Assembly: GCA_017999985.1 (NCBI GenBank)
Contig: JAGNKU010000006.1
Coordinates: 180,276 to 244,275 of the forward strand
Direction: 5' to 3'
DNA length: 64,000 bases
Source: Phycisphaerae bacterium
Lineage (GTDB): Bacteria; Planctomycetota; Phycisphaerae; UBA1845; Fen-1342
The notes under the pieces were generated by a model. It was not told the DNA's origin and made no database searches. It saw nothing but the letters and a program-made list of their open reading frames with translations. Position 1 is the stretch's first letter; each line of letters starts with the position of its first letter. Shown one piece after another: positions 56,310 to 64,000 of this stretch. The position numbers and the translations under genes were made by a program.

Positions 56310-57281
56310 CTAAAGCGGGATCACGCCGGCGGCGCGGAGGAGCGGCACCTGCGCCGCCAGCGCCCGCGTGGCGGCCACATCCTGTCGGAGTTGGGCCGCC
56401 AGCTCGTCCGGTCCGGAGAAGTGCTGCTGTTCGCGCAGGCGCTCCAGGAAATGCAAACCGACACGCCGCCCGCGCAGGTCCCCGCGGAAGTCCAGCAGAT
56501 GCGCCTCGACGCGCGACCGCTGTTGCGCGAAGGTGGGCTGTGGACCAATGTTGACCGCGGCCAAGTGCAGCGCGTCGTCTTCGAGCTGGGCAATCGCCGC
56601 GTACACGGCCTCCTGCGGCAGCGGCTGTCGCACGTCCTGCAGGTTCGCGGTCGGAAAGCCCAGGCGGGCCCCGCGCGCGTCGCCGCCGCCCGTCCGGCCC
56701 ACGATGCGGTACGGTCGCCCGAGCATGGCATGCGCCTCGGCGACGCGCCCATCGCGCAGCGCCTGGCGAATCGACGAGCTGCTGATCGTCGGATGCGTCG
56801 GCAGCTCGGCGCAGCGGAGCGCGGGCACGACGTGGAGCTCGTAGCCCCAGCGCGCCGCGTGCACGGCGAGCGTTTCATTGTTGCCGGAGCGGCCGCGGCC
56901 GAAATTGAAGTCCGGGCCTTCGACCAGCGCGCGCGGCCGACAGTGCGCGACCAGGCTGGCCAGGAAATCGTCGGCGTGCTGAGCCAGGAAGGCGGGCTCG
57001 CTGCGCACCACGATCGCGTGCGCCACGCCCAGCCGCGCGAGCAGCGCCAGCTTTTCACCCAGCGTGCCGAGCGCAGCCGGGGCCCGCTCGGGGGCCAGCA
57101 CCGCCAACGGATGCGGATGAAACGTCAGCACGGCGACTTCCGCGCCGAGCCGCAGTGCCACCTGCCGGGCCGTCGCCAGCAACTGCGCATGGCCACGGTG
57201 CACGCCGTCGAAATTGCCGATCGAAAGCACGACCCCCGCGGGCGGCGCGGCGAACTTCTCCAGACCGTGGCAGATGTTCAT
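56310..57281 (-). CDS. ribF: Bifunctional riboflavin kinase / FMN adenylyltransferase
   Basis: RibF phosphorylates riboflavin to FMN and adenylates FMN to FAD. The 323-residue protein has the normal length. The N-terminal adenylyltransferase domain has SIGNFDGVHRGHAQLL (GxFDGxHxGH), RALVEGPDFNFGRGRSGN, and TISSSSIRQALRDGRVAEA. The C-terminal kinase domain has PTANLQ after LGF, and EAHLLDFRGDLRGRRVGLHF with the catalytic Glu. The ATG at 57281 is clear. It is 21 bases after the lysA stop on the same strand and may be cotranscribed with it. Confidence 0.95.
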   Translation of the reverse strand: MNICHGLEKFAAPPAGVVLSIGNFDGVHRGHAQLLATARQVALRLGAEVAVLTFHPHPLAVLAPERAPAALGTLGEKLALLARLGVAHAIVVRSEPAFLAQHADDFLASLVAHCRPRALVEGPDFNFGRGRSGNNETLAVHAARWGYELHVVPALRCAELPTHPTISSSSIRQALRDGRVAEAHAMLGRPYRIVGRTGGGDARGARLGFPTANLQDVRQPLPQEAVYAAIAQLEDDALHLAAVNIGPQPTFAQQRSRVEAHLLDFRGDLRGRRVGLHFLERLREQQHFSGPDELAAQLRQDVAATRALAAQVPLLRAAGVIPL

Positions 57282-57302
57282 GCCAGGAGCATAGTCAGGG
57301 CC

Positions 57303-58589
57303 TCAGGCGCTGTCGAACTGTTCCGCCGCGACGAGATCGGCGTACGTCTCGCGCCGGCGAATGAGTTCCGCGGTGCCGCCCGTCACGAGCACCTCGGCGG
57401 CCCGCGGCCGGGAGTTGTACTGGCTCGCCATGGCCATGGCGTAGGCGCCACAGGTAAAGACGGCCAGCAGGTCGCCGGCCGCCAGCGGTGGCAGCCGGCG
57501 GTCCTTCGCGAGGAAGTCACCGCTCTCGCACACGGGCCCGACCACGTCACAGGGGGCCAGGCCGGCGAACGGCTGGTCGGGCGCGAAATCCGACGGAACG
57601 CGGTCGCCGGCGTGTACCGGCCAGATGAAGTGATAGGCGCTGTAGAGCGCCGGGCGAATCAGCTCATTCATCGAAGCATCGACGATCACGAACCGCCGGC
57701 GACCCGTGTCCTTGGTCCACAGGACGCGCGCCAGCAATACGCCGGCGTTCGCGGCGATCGAGCGTCCCGGCTCCAGGATTACGTGGAGCCCACGTCCGCG
57801 CAGGAGCGGGACGATTGCGGCGGCGTACGCGTTGGCGTTGGGGGCCTCGCCGCCCTTGTAGTGCGCGCCGAAGCCGCCGCCGATATCCAGCGTGTCGAGT
57901 TGGAAGCCGGCGGCGCGCAGCCGGTCCATGAGCTCCAGGGCGCGCTGAATGCCCAGCACGTACGCGCGCGGGTCGTAAACCGGCGAGCCGATGTGCAGGT
58001 GCAATCCACAGATGTCGAGCCCCGGCTGGCGCGCGAAACGCTCGAACAGCGCGGGTGTCTGCTCCAGCGCGACGCCGAACTTCGTCTCCTTCGTCCCGGT
58101 CGTCGTGTAAGCGTGCGTCTGCGGATCGACGTCGGGGTTGATCCGCACCGCGACGCGGGCAGTGCGCCCCAGTCGACGAGCCACCGCGCCGAGTTGTTCG
58201 AGTTCCGGCGCGGATTCGACATTGAGCAGCCCGACGCCCGCTTGCAGCGCCGCCTCCATCTCCGCGGCCGTCTTGCCGACTCCCGCGAAGACGATCCGGG
58301 CTGCCTCCGCCCCTGCGCGCCGCGCCCGGTACAGCTCGCCGCCGCTGACGACGTCAAAGCCGCTGCCGGCCGACTGCAGCAACCGCAGGATGTGGAGGTT
58401 GGGGCAGCACTTGACCGAATAGCAGATCAGCGGATTCAGCTCGGCAAACGCGCTGCGCAGCCGTTCGAAGTGCAGGCGCAACGTGCCGGCGGAGTAGACG
58501 TACAGCGGCGTGCCGAAACGCGTGGCCAGGTCGTCGACCGCGCACTGTTCGCAATGCAGTTGTCCGCCGCGATACTCGAACAGGTCCAT
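57303..58589 (-). CDS. lysA: Diaminopimelate decarboxylase
   Basis: LysA decarboxylates meso-diaminopimelate to lysine using PLP. The 428-residue protein has fold-type III features: PLP Lys60 in ICYSVKCCPNLHILR (commonly YAVKAN), HLHIGSPV, LDIGGGFGAHY, ILEPGRSIAANAG, VVGPVCESGDFLA with the active-site Cys, and CGAYAMAMASQYN. The start at 58589 fits the family N-terminus (DLFEYRGGQLHCE); another ATG is four codons upstream (58601). It follows a small membrane protein gene by 37 bases on the same strand. Confidence 0.94.
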   Translation of the reverse strand: MDLFEYRGGQLHCEQCAVDDLATRFGTPLYVYSAGTLRLHFERLRSAFAELNPLICYSVKCCPNLHILRLLQSAGSGFDVVSGGELYRARRAGAEAARIVFAGVGKTAAEMEAALQAGVGLLNVESAPELEQLGAVARRLGRTARVAVRINPDVDPQTHAYTTTGTKETKFGVALEQTPALFERFARQPGLDICGLHLHIGSPVYDPRAYVLGIQRALELMDRLRAAGFQLDTLDIGGGFGAHYKGGEAPNANAYAAAIVPLLRGRGLHVILEPGRSIAANAGVLLARVLWTKDTGRRRFVIVDASMNELIRPALYSAYHFIWPVHAGDRVPSDFAPDQPFAGLAPCDVVGPVCESGDFLAKDRRLPPLAAGDLLAVFTCGAYAMAMASQYNSRPRAAEVLVTGGTAELIRRRETYADLVAAEQFDSA

Positions 58590-58626
58590 GCCACACACCA
58601 TCCGGCGCGCGAGCGCACCGCGAAAC

Positions 58627-59148
58627 TCAGGGGCCCACGCGGACGCGCAACCCCAGCTCCTCGGCCCGCTGGGCAAGGTCGGCTTCGTCCATCCAGCGCA
58701 CGTAGTATTCCTGTTGCGAGACGTTGTAGATGATGACATGACGCCCCGCCGGCAGGAACAGGCGGTTGTGCGGCCGTTCGCAACAGCACACACCGACTTC
58801 GCGGGCAAACGCCGCGTGCTCAGTGAAGCGCCAGTTCTCGAGCACGTGCAGGCGCCACACGTCGCCCAGCTCGGACGCGATGGCCGGCAGCGGAAACTTC
58901 TGCGGGTCGCGCAGCCAATCGGCGTGGTGGCTGCGCAGGACGCGCGCCGCCGTTTCCATGCGCGTACGACAGGTCTGAATCGCCTCCCGATCGCGATTCA
59001 CGACCGACAAGACCACCATCAGCAGCGTCAGCCCGACGAACACGGCCACACGCCACAGCACGCGCCGGCGGCGGCGGCGCAGCGCCTGCAGCAGGACGCG
59101 CTGGCCCGCGACGGTCGACGCGGCGGTGACGGGAGGCTCGGGGTTCAT
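58627..59148 (-). CDS. Hypothetical single-span membrane protein
   Basis: A 173-residue protein with a very basic N-terminus (LRRRRRRVLWR), a membrane segment (VAVFVGLTLLMVVLSVV), and an extracytoplasmic domain with AIASELGDVWRLHVLENW, a CCCERPHNRLFLPAGRHV cluster and QQEYYVRWMDEADL. The family is unknown to me. The positive charges before the helix predict a periplasmic C-terminus. It is the first gene of the run into lysA and ribF on the minus strand. The ATG at 59148 is the only good start. Confidence 0.7.
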   Translation of the reverse strand: MNPEPPVTAASTVAGQRVLLQALRRRRRRVLWRVAVFVGLTLLMVVLSVVNRDREAIQTCRTRMETAARVLRSHHADWLRDPQKFPLPAIASELGDVWRLHVLENWRFTEHAAFAREVGVCCCERPHNRLFLPAGRHVIIYNVSQQEYYVRWMDEADLAQRAEELGLRVRVGP

Positions 59149-59262
59149 GCGTCCGATCCGGCAAACACGGGCTAATCCTCGGGCGGCGCTTCCCTCGCGC
59201 AGACTCCTATTCTATAGTTGCGGCCCGTACCGTAACAGCAGCACGCCTGGAGGACCCGATAC

Positions 59263-59442
59263 GTGAGCCTGGCGGACAACGAGACCCTCTGGCTCGGCGG
59301 CGGGATCCTGGTCACGGCCGTGATCGCCGGCGCGGTGTTGTTCTGGCTGGGGGCTGAGTTGCGTACGCGCCGCGCCAGGACCACGCCCCGGCCGCCCGGG
59401 TCGCCGCCACCGGATCCGGACCCGCCGCGCCCCGCCCCATAA
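59263..59442 (+). CDS. Small single-span membrane protein (59 residues)
   Basis: Short gene: GTG at 59263, TAA at 59440-59442, with TGGAGG about 11 bases before the start. The product starts MSLADNETLWLGGGI, has one helix (ILVTAVIAGAVLFWLGAEL), an Arg-rich stop-transfer (RTRRAR) and a Pro/Asp-rich cytoplasmic tail (PRPPGSPPPDPDPPRPAP). This is a normal small membrane protein plan. It converges on purL with 25 bases between stops; the gap contains a GCCCTGCAGGGC palindrome. Confidence 0.6.
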   Translation: MSLADNETLWLGGGILVTAVIAGAVLFWLGAELRTRRARTTPRPPGSPPPDPDPPRPAP

Positions 59443-59467
59443 CTGAGTACCCGAGCCCTGCAGGGCC

Positions 59468-62458
59468 TCATGATCGGACGCCACGCCACGCCGCCGCAAG
59501 CGCCGCGACCTTCACCGCGTGCCCGTCGCAGCGGAGCACATCGGCGTCCGTGACGCTGCCGATGACGCGGCCGGCGACCGCCGCCTGCGACAACGCGGCC
59601 TCCACGGCGCGCCGCTCGGGCGTTTCAACCAAGTACGCGGCGCACAGCTCGTCGAACGGGCCCGATCCCGCGGCCGGCAGATCAGGCACGGTGGCGCCGT
59701 GCGCCGCCGCGATCGCCATTTCCGCCAGGGCTACCAGCCAGCCGCCCGTGGACACATCGTGCGCCGCCGCGACAAGCCCGCGACGCATCAGCTCCGCGAC
59801 CGTCGCGTGAATGCGCGCCGCCTGGGCGAACGAGAACCCGATCGGTGGCAGGCCACCAACCAGCAGGATGTCGCTGCCGGGCCGCTTCAGGTCGGGCGTG
59901 AGACACCGCTCCGCATCGGCGACCACGCTCAGAGCGCTGATCAGCAGCGTGGCGGGAATTGCCAAGCGGCGCCGGGCGCGGATCCGCTCCTCGAGCGCCG
60001 GCAGAATGCCGCGCAGCCACCGCGCGTCCGCGTCGTCGCCGGCGGCACGTTGCCGCAGCGTCGCCAACAGCGGCTCCACGTCCGCCGCATCAAGCGCGAA
60101 CTCGTTGTTGAGCGAGTCCTTGCCCGAGATGAACGGCGTGCCAAAGGCCGTCGCCACGTCGTAACAGGCCTGGCACGCCCGCACCAGCGCGCCGAGCTGT
60201 GTCGGATCGTCGCTGCGCCCCCAGCAGAAATTGTCGAGAATCGCCGTCGCCGCTGGGTCGCCGCCGACACACACGATGTTGCGAACGGCCTCGTCGATCG
60301 CCGCCGCCGCCATCCAGTACGGATCCACGTCCGCAAGATGCGGTGCCAGACCGCAGCCGAGCACGATGGCGCGCGGCGACGCCAGGCGCGGCCGCAAGAC
60401 CGCCGCGTCACCCGGTCCGCGCCCCGGCCCGGGCAGAGGCTTGACCACGCTGCCGCCCTGCACCTCGTGGTCATACTGCCGGATGATCCACTCCTGCGAA
60501 GCGACGTTGGGGCGCGCCAATTCGCCAAGCAGCCGCTCACCGAGATCGCCGGCGGCACCCCGCGATGTCACCGTAGCAGCCAGGGCCGAGGCGTCCGTCG
60601 GCGGCCACCACTCGGCGGCACGCTCCAGCCGCGGCACGCCTTCATGGAGGAAGTGCATGTCCAGCTCGCCCACCACGCGGCCGTGAAAACGCAGAACGAT
60701 GCGGGCCGCCGCAGCGTGCGGCGCGTCCGAAGCAGGGCCAAAGACGCCGATGACGGTCGCTTCCACTTCCTCGGCCCGCATGAGCGCCAGGAATCGCTCC
60801 AGGTTCGCCGGCGGGACGGCGACAACCATGCGCTCCTGCGCTTCGCTGATCCAGATTTCGTCATAGCGCAGCCCGGCGTACTTGAGCGGCACGCGCTCGA
60901 GCTCGACGACCGCACCGATCCGGGCGGCCATTTCACCCACGGCGCTGCTCAACCCGCCGGCGCCGCAGTCGGTGATCGCGGTATACAGGCAGCCCCCCGC
61001 GGCATCGCGCGCCTGCAGCACCGCGTCGAGGAAGCGCTTCTCGGTGATGGCGTTGCCAATCTGCACAGCGTGCGAAAATTCGTCCGCGTGCGTATCGGTC
61101 AGCTCGGCCGACGAGAACGTCGCGCCGTGGATGCCGTCGCGGCCGGTGCGCCCGCCGATGACGACGACCAGGTCGCCCGGCTGCGCGGCCTTCTCGACCA
61201 TCGTGCGCGGCAGGAGGCCCACGGAGCCGCAGAACACGAGCGGATTTCCGAGGTAGCGCGCATCGAAGTAGACGGCGCCGTTGACCGTCGGAATGCCCAT
61301 GCGATTGCCGTAATCAGCCACGCCGCGCACGACGCCGCGCAGCACGCGCCACGGGTGCAGCACACCCTTGGGCAGCGGCGCCTGCGGCCAGTCCGACGGC
61401 GCGACGCAGAACACGTCCGTGCTCGCGATCGGCTTGGCCGCCAGACCGCAGCCAATCACATCGCGGATCACGCCGCCGATGCCGGTCGTCGCACCGCCGT
61501 ATGGCTCGATCGCGGACGGGTGATTGTGCGTCTCGACCTTGAAGGCGATGCCGTAGTCGTCGTCAAACGCGATGACGCCGGCGTTATCCTGAAACACCGA
61601 GAGGCACTGCGGGCCACGCTGGGCCGCCATCAGCTCCTGTGTGGCGCGGGCGATCGTCTCTTTCAGCAGATTGCCGTAGTGGCGTGTTTCGGTGTCGCCG
61701 GCGCCGGACGAAGGGAGCGGCGCACCTCGGTAGACCATCGCGCTGCGCAGGGTCTTATGCACGCAGTGTTCCGACCAGGTTTGCGCCAGCGTCTCGAGCT
61801 CCAGGTCCGTCGGTTCGCGCCCGCGCGCCCGAAAATGGGCCTGGATCGCCAGCATCTCCGCACGCGAGAGAAACAGGTGGGCCTCGCGCGACAGGCGGTC
61901 CAGCGCCGGTCCGTCCAGATCACACAGGGCCACGTGCCGGACCTCGAAGCGATACTCCGGCGGACGCAGCGCCGGTTGGACGCCCGCCGTGCCAGGGACC
62001 ACCTGCTCGATACAGTCGTTCGCGAGCACCCGCCCCACCGTCTCGTATACCGCGCGCTCGTCCAGGGCACCGCCCAGGACAAAGCGGCGTCCCGTGCGGA
62101 CGGCTGCCACCGCGAAACCCTCGGCCTCCAGCTCGGCCCGCGTGCTCTCGGCGACCGGATCCATCACGCCCGGACGCAGTTGGATCTCGAACCCGACGGC
62201 CCCCGGTGGCGGAGCCGGGATGCGGTCGCCCGCTGCATGAATCGCCGCCGCCTCGGTGACCGGGTCGGTCAGCAGTTCGGCGGCGATTCGTTCGACGTCG
62301 TTGCGCTGCAGGTCGCCTTCCAGGAAGAAAAGCCGTGTCGCGGCCGCTGAAGTAAGCCCCGGCAGGCCGGCATCCCGCAAGATCGCAACCAGCGTGTCAC
62401 TGGTGCCCTCACCCGCGGCGGCGATCCGCGGTGCGATTTCGATTCGATACACGCTCAT
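59468..62458 (-). CDS. purL: Phosphoribosylformylglycinamidine synthase with N-terminal PurS-like region
   Basis: FGAM synthase step of purine synthesis: FGAR plus ATP plus glutamine-derived ammonia gives FGAM. The 996-residue protein starts with two PurS-like stretches (SVYRIEIAPRIAAAGEG; and FEIQLRPGVMDPVAESTRAE) over the first about 180 residues. Then come the two PurM-like halves of PurL (TWSEHCVHKTLRSAM, KVETHNHPSAIEPYGGATTG, GRTGRDGIHGATFSSAEL, and later FGTPFISGKDSLNN). There is no C-terminal glutamine amidotransferase domain, so a separate PurQ is needed; none is in the window. The ATG at 62458 is the natural start of the PurS part. It diverges from accA. Confidence 0.93.
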   Translation of the reverse strand: MSVYRIEIAPRIAAAGEGTSDTLVAILRDAGLPGLTSAAATRLFFLEGDLQRNDVERIAAELLTDPVTEAAAIHAAGDRIPAPPPGAVGFEIQLRPGVMDPVAESTRAELEAEGFAVAAVRTGRRFVLGGALDERAVYETVGRVLANDCIEQVVPGTAGVQPALRPPEYRFEVRHVALCDLDGPALDRLSREAHLFLSRAEMLAIQAHFRARGREPTDLELETLAQTWSEHCVHKTLRSAMVYRGAPLPSSGAGDTETRHYGNLLKETIARATQELMAAQRGPQCLSVFQDNAGVIAFDDDYGIAFKVETHNHPSAIEPYGGATTGIGGVIRDVIGCGLAAKPIASTDVFCVAPSDWPQAPLPKGVLHPWRVLRGVVRGVADYGNRMGIPTVNGAVYFDARYLGNPLVFCGSVGLLPRTMVEKAAQPGDLVVVIGGRTGRDGIHGATFSSAELTDTHADEFSHAVQIGNAITEKRFLDAVLQARDAAGGCLYTAITDCGAGGLSSAVGEMAARIGAVVELERVPLKYAGLRYDEIWISEAQERMVVAVPPANLERFLALMRAEEVEATVIGVFGPASDAPHAAAARIVLRFHGRVVGELDMHFLHEGVPRLERAAEWWPPTDASALAATVTSRGAAGDLGERLLGELARPNVASQEWIIRQYDHEVQGGSVVKPLPGPGRGPGDAAVLRPRLASPRAIVLGCGLAPHLADVDPYWMAAAAIDEAVRNIVCVGGDPAATAILDNFCWGRSDDPTQLGALVRACQACYDVATAFGTPFISGKDSLNNEFALDAADVEPLLATLRQRAAGDDADARWLRGILPALEERIRARRRLAIPATLLISALSVVADAERCLTPDLKRPGSDILLVGGLPPIGFSFAQAARIHATVAELMRRGLVAAAHDVSTGGWLVALAEMAIAAAHGATVPDLPAAGSGPFDELCAAYLVETPERRAVEAALSQAAVAGRVIGSVTDADVLRCDGHAVKVAALAAAWRGVRS

Positions 62459-62847
62459 GGTTCGCTGTCCGCCTCCGTGGGCTGCCGCGCGCTGCAACTA
62501 GCGTTAAGGGAGCGTGAATAATACCAGGGGCAGGTTTCTGCGTCGCCTGGTTGATGAACATGCGTGGTCCATTGGCAGCGACTGAGAGAGCATGGCTTAG
62601 TCACCGGGATTCCGGGAGCGATTCCGATAAATTCTGTGGAGCAAAACTCATAACTCGTTATTTCATAAGCTATTGCGTTGACATCACGCCGGATGGAAGA
62701 CGGAAAACCGTCCGCAATTCCGCGCCGGCCAGGAAAATAGACTTGCCTGCGGTGGGTCCAAAGTCGTACCATTACGCCCTAACGCAGGCAGACTCTGGGT
62801 GCGGGTCGGAGACCCGCGAATGGCGCGGCCTGTCTGGTTAGGAGCTT
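62459..62847. other. Divergent intergenic region between purL and accA
   Basis: Noticeably less GC-rich than the genes. It holds a near-palindrome ATAACTCGTTAT (about 62650-62661) and a weak promoter-like pair TTGCCT-N18-TACCAT (62743-62772) for accA. A 96-codon frame with a TTG start crosses it, but has no support and is left out. Confidence 0.5.
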
Positions 62848-63918
62848 ATGAGCACACAACCCAATGGTGCCAGCACGCCCGTCGTCAGCACGGCCCACGT
62901 GCTCGAGTTTGAGAAGCCGATCGCAAAGATGGAGCAGGAAATCCATCGACTCGAGGCACTCCAGGCTGAGTCCGGGCGCGACTACTCAGAGGTCATCACG
63001 GGGATTCGCGCGCAGTTGCAGAATGCATTGCGTCAATCCTATGCCGACCTCACCGCGTGGGAGAAGGTGCTGATCGCGCGCCACCCCCGCCGGCCACTCA
63101 CGCGCGATTACATCCGCATGCTCACGCAGGACTTCTGCGAGCTGCACGGCGACAAGCTGTATGGCGATGATCGTGCGATAGTCTGCGGTTTTGCCCGTCT
63201 GGCGGGCCACCGCGTCATGCTTATCGGACATCAGAAAGGCCGCGAGACGCGCGAGAAGATCGAAGTCAACTTCGGCTGCGCGCACCCCGACGGCTACCGC
63301 AAGGCGCTGCAGAAGATGCAGCTCGCCGCCAAGTTCAAGGTGCCGATCGTCTGCCTGATCGATACACCGGGGGCCTACCCGGGTGTCGAGGCCGAGGAAC
63401 GCGGCATCGCCCGCGCGATCGCTGTAAGTCTCATGGAGATGTCGCGCCTCCCAACCCCGATCGTGGCGGTCGTGATCGGCGAGGGTGGCAGCGGCGGGGC
63501 GCTGGGCATCGCGGTAGCGGACCAGGTCGCGGTCATGGAGCACGCCTACTACTCGGTGATCAGCCCCGAGGGGTGTGCCGCGATTTTGTGGAAATCGGGT
63601 GAGCAGGCGGCGCTGGCGGCCGAAGCCCTGCGGCTCACGCCCCAGAACCTAAAGCGGCTGGACCTGATCGATGCGATCATCCCTGAGCCGCTGGGGGCGG
63701 CCCATCGCGACCCGGACACGACCGCCAAGAACTTGGAGGCGTGGATCGGCAAGACTCTGCGCGATTTGCGGCGGCTGAAGCCCGAGACTCTGTTACGACG
63801 CCGCTATGAACGGCTGCGAAAGCTGGGATCGTTCTTCACGGATCCCAAGCACATTGAAACCAAGACCCCCAAGCGCGCCCGGCGAACGCGGACGACGGCG
63901 CCCGCGACTGGGAACTGA
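62848..63918 (+). CDS. accA: Acetyl-CoA carboxylase carboxyltransferase subunit alpha
   Basis: AccA with AccD moves the carboxyl from biotin to acetyl-CoA, the committed step of fatty-acid synthesis. The 356-residue protein has an N-terminal coiled segment (FEKPIAKMEQEIHRLEAL) and the core motifs RHPRRPLTRDYI, LIGHQKGRET, CLIDTPGAYPGVEAEERG, VIGEGGSGGALGIAVAD, and SVISPEGCAAILWKSG. A basic tail (KRARRTRTTAP) is added at the end. GGAG five bases before the ATG is clear. accD and accBC are not in the window. Confidence 0.96.
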   Translation: MSTQPNGASTPVVSTAHVLEFEKPIAKMEQEIHRLEALQAESGRDYSEVITGIRAQLQNALRQSYADLTAWEKVLIARHPRRPLTRDYIRMLTQDFCELHGDKLYGDDRAIVCGFARLAGHRVMLIGHQKGRETREKIEVNFGCAHPDGYRKALQKMQLAAKFKVPIVCLIDTPGAYPGVEAEERGIARAIAVSLMEMSRLPTPIVAVVIGEGGSGGALGIAVADQVAVMEHAYYSVISPEGCAAILWKSGEQAALAAEALRLTPQNLKRLDLIDAIIPEPLGAAHRDPDTTAKNLEAWIGKTLRDLRRLKPETLLRRRYERLRKLGSFFTDPKHIETKTPKRARRTRTTAPATGN

Positions 63919-64000
63919 GAGATCGCCCGCCTGGAAGGGGGCGTGGGCCGATGCTACTGGGGTACTTACGGGGTCCCAAGCAGTCGGGGCCCCTGACGAT

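Noticed and set aside
59519-62350. 943-codon antisense frame under purL
   Set aside because: Shadow of purL; Arg/His-rich and no domain.
62551-62841. 96-codon plus-strand frame between purL and accA
   Set aside because: TTG start with no ribosome binding site, no GC-rich third positions and no recognisable protein pattern.

Overview
This is a GC-rich bacterial chromosomal window. Its gene set suggests Planctomycetota, most likely a Phycisphaerae-type lineage. The evidence is two proteins ending in a PEP-CTERM tripartite tail, a secreted beta-helix protein ending in planctomycete-style dockerin-like repeats, prepilin-like proteins of the type common in this phylum, a protein with the CxxCGYDL zinc-ribbon tag, DUF1573 and DUF5658 proteins, and dispersed octameric repeats. 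kdsB (Kdo activation) and several lipoproteins imply an outer membrane. The taxonomic call is an inference; the window has no rRNA gene and I recognised no tRNA gene.

Layout. 0.4-10.7 kb holds an orphan RHS tip, a hybrid sensor kinase with a haem-type CxxCH sensor, a fused MsrB-MsrA, a secreted beta-helix/dockerin protein, and a two-gene signalling operon (HTH-receiver regulator plus HDOD-histidine kinase). 10.8-20.6 kb holds mnmG, an RND efflux permease carrying in-frame octamer repeats, hsp20 with a possible sigma-54 promoter, an FmdB-type zinc ribbon, and a two-lipoprotein plus FecCD permease operon. 20.6-27.7 kb is a carbohydrate cluster: beta-phosphoglucomutase-like HAD, a large HAD phosphatase, a GH65 phosphorylase and an (alpha/alpha)6 glycosidase. 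27.8-33.4 kb holds thiE coupled to an RNase H-like exonuclease gene, an M28 peptidase and a repeat-rich intergenic zone. 33.4-38.8 kb holds kdsB-pyrG (minus) and cydAB (plus). 38.9-46.3 kb holds a Tyr/Asp/Glu-rich lipoprotein, a POT transporter, two prepilin-like proteins and a DUF1573 protein. 46.6-53.7 kb holds smc followed by a 31-residue Lys-rich peptide gene, and divergently a fused membrane/spermidine-synthase/TPR protein. 53.8-56.3 kb is a tandem duplication of a whole PEP-CTERM transcription unit. 56.3-63.9 kb is housekeeping: ribF, lysA, a PurS-containing purL, and accA.

How the genes fit together. pyrG makes the CTP that KdsB uses. The GH65 enzyme probably phosphorolyses an alpha-glucosyl disaccharide to beta-glucose-1-phosphate, which the adjacent mutase-like HAD would convert to glucose-6-phosphate. 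The receiver protein at 10.1-10.7 kb overlaps its HDOD kinase by 8 bases and is preceded by an 18-bp palindrome.

Most notable signals: (i) two paralogous PEP-CTERM units with conserved promoters, two-hairpin leaders containing a CCTCC segment that could pair either with an upstream AGGAGG or with the Shine-Dalgarno, and matching terminators; (ii) period-8 repeats present in several intergenic regions and also inside the RND permease reading frame; (iii) a lipoprotein whose mature part is about two-thirds Asp/Glu/Tyr with no basic residue; (iv) a Lys-rich mini-protein directly downstream of smc.
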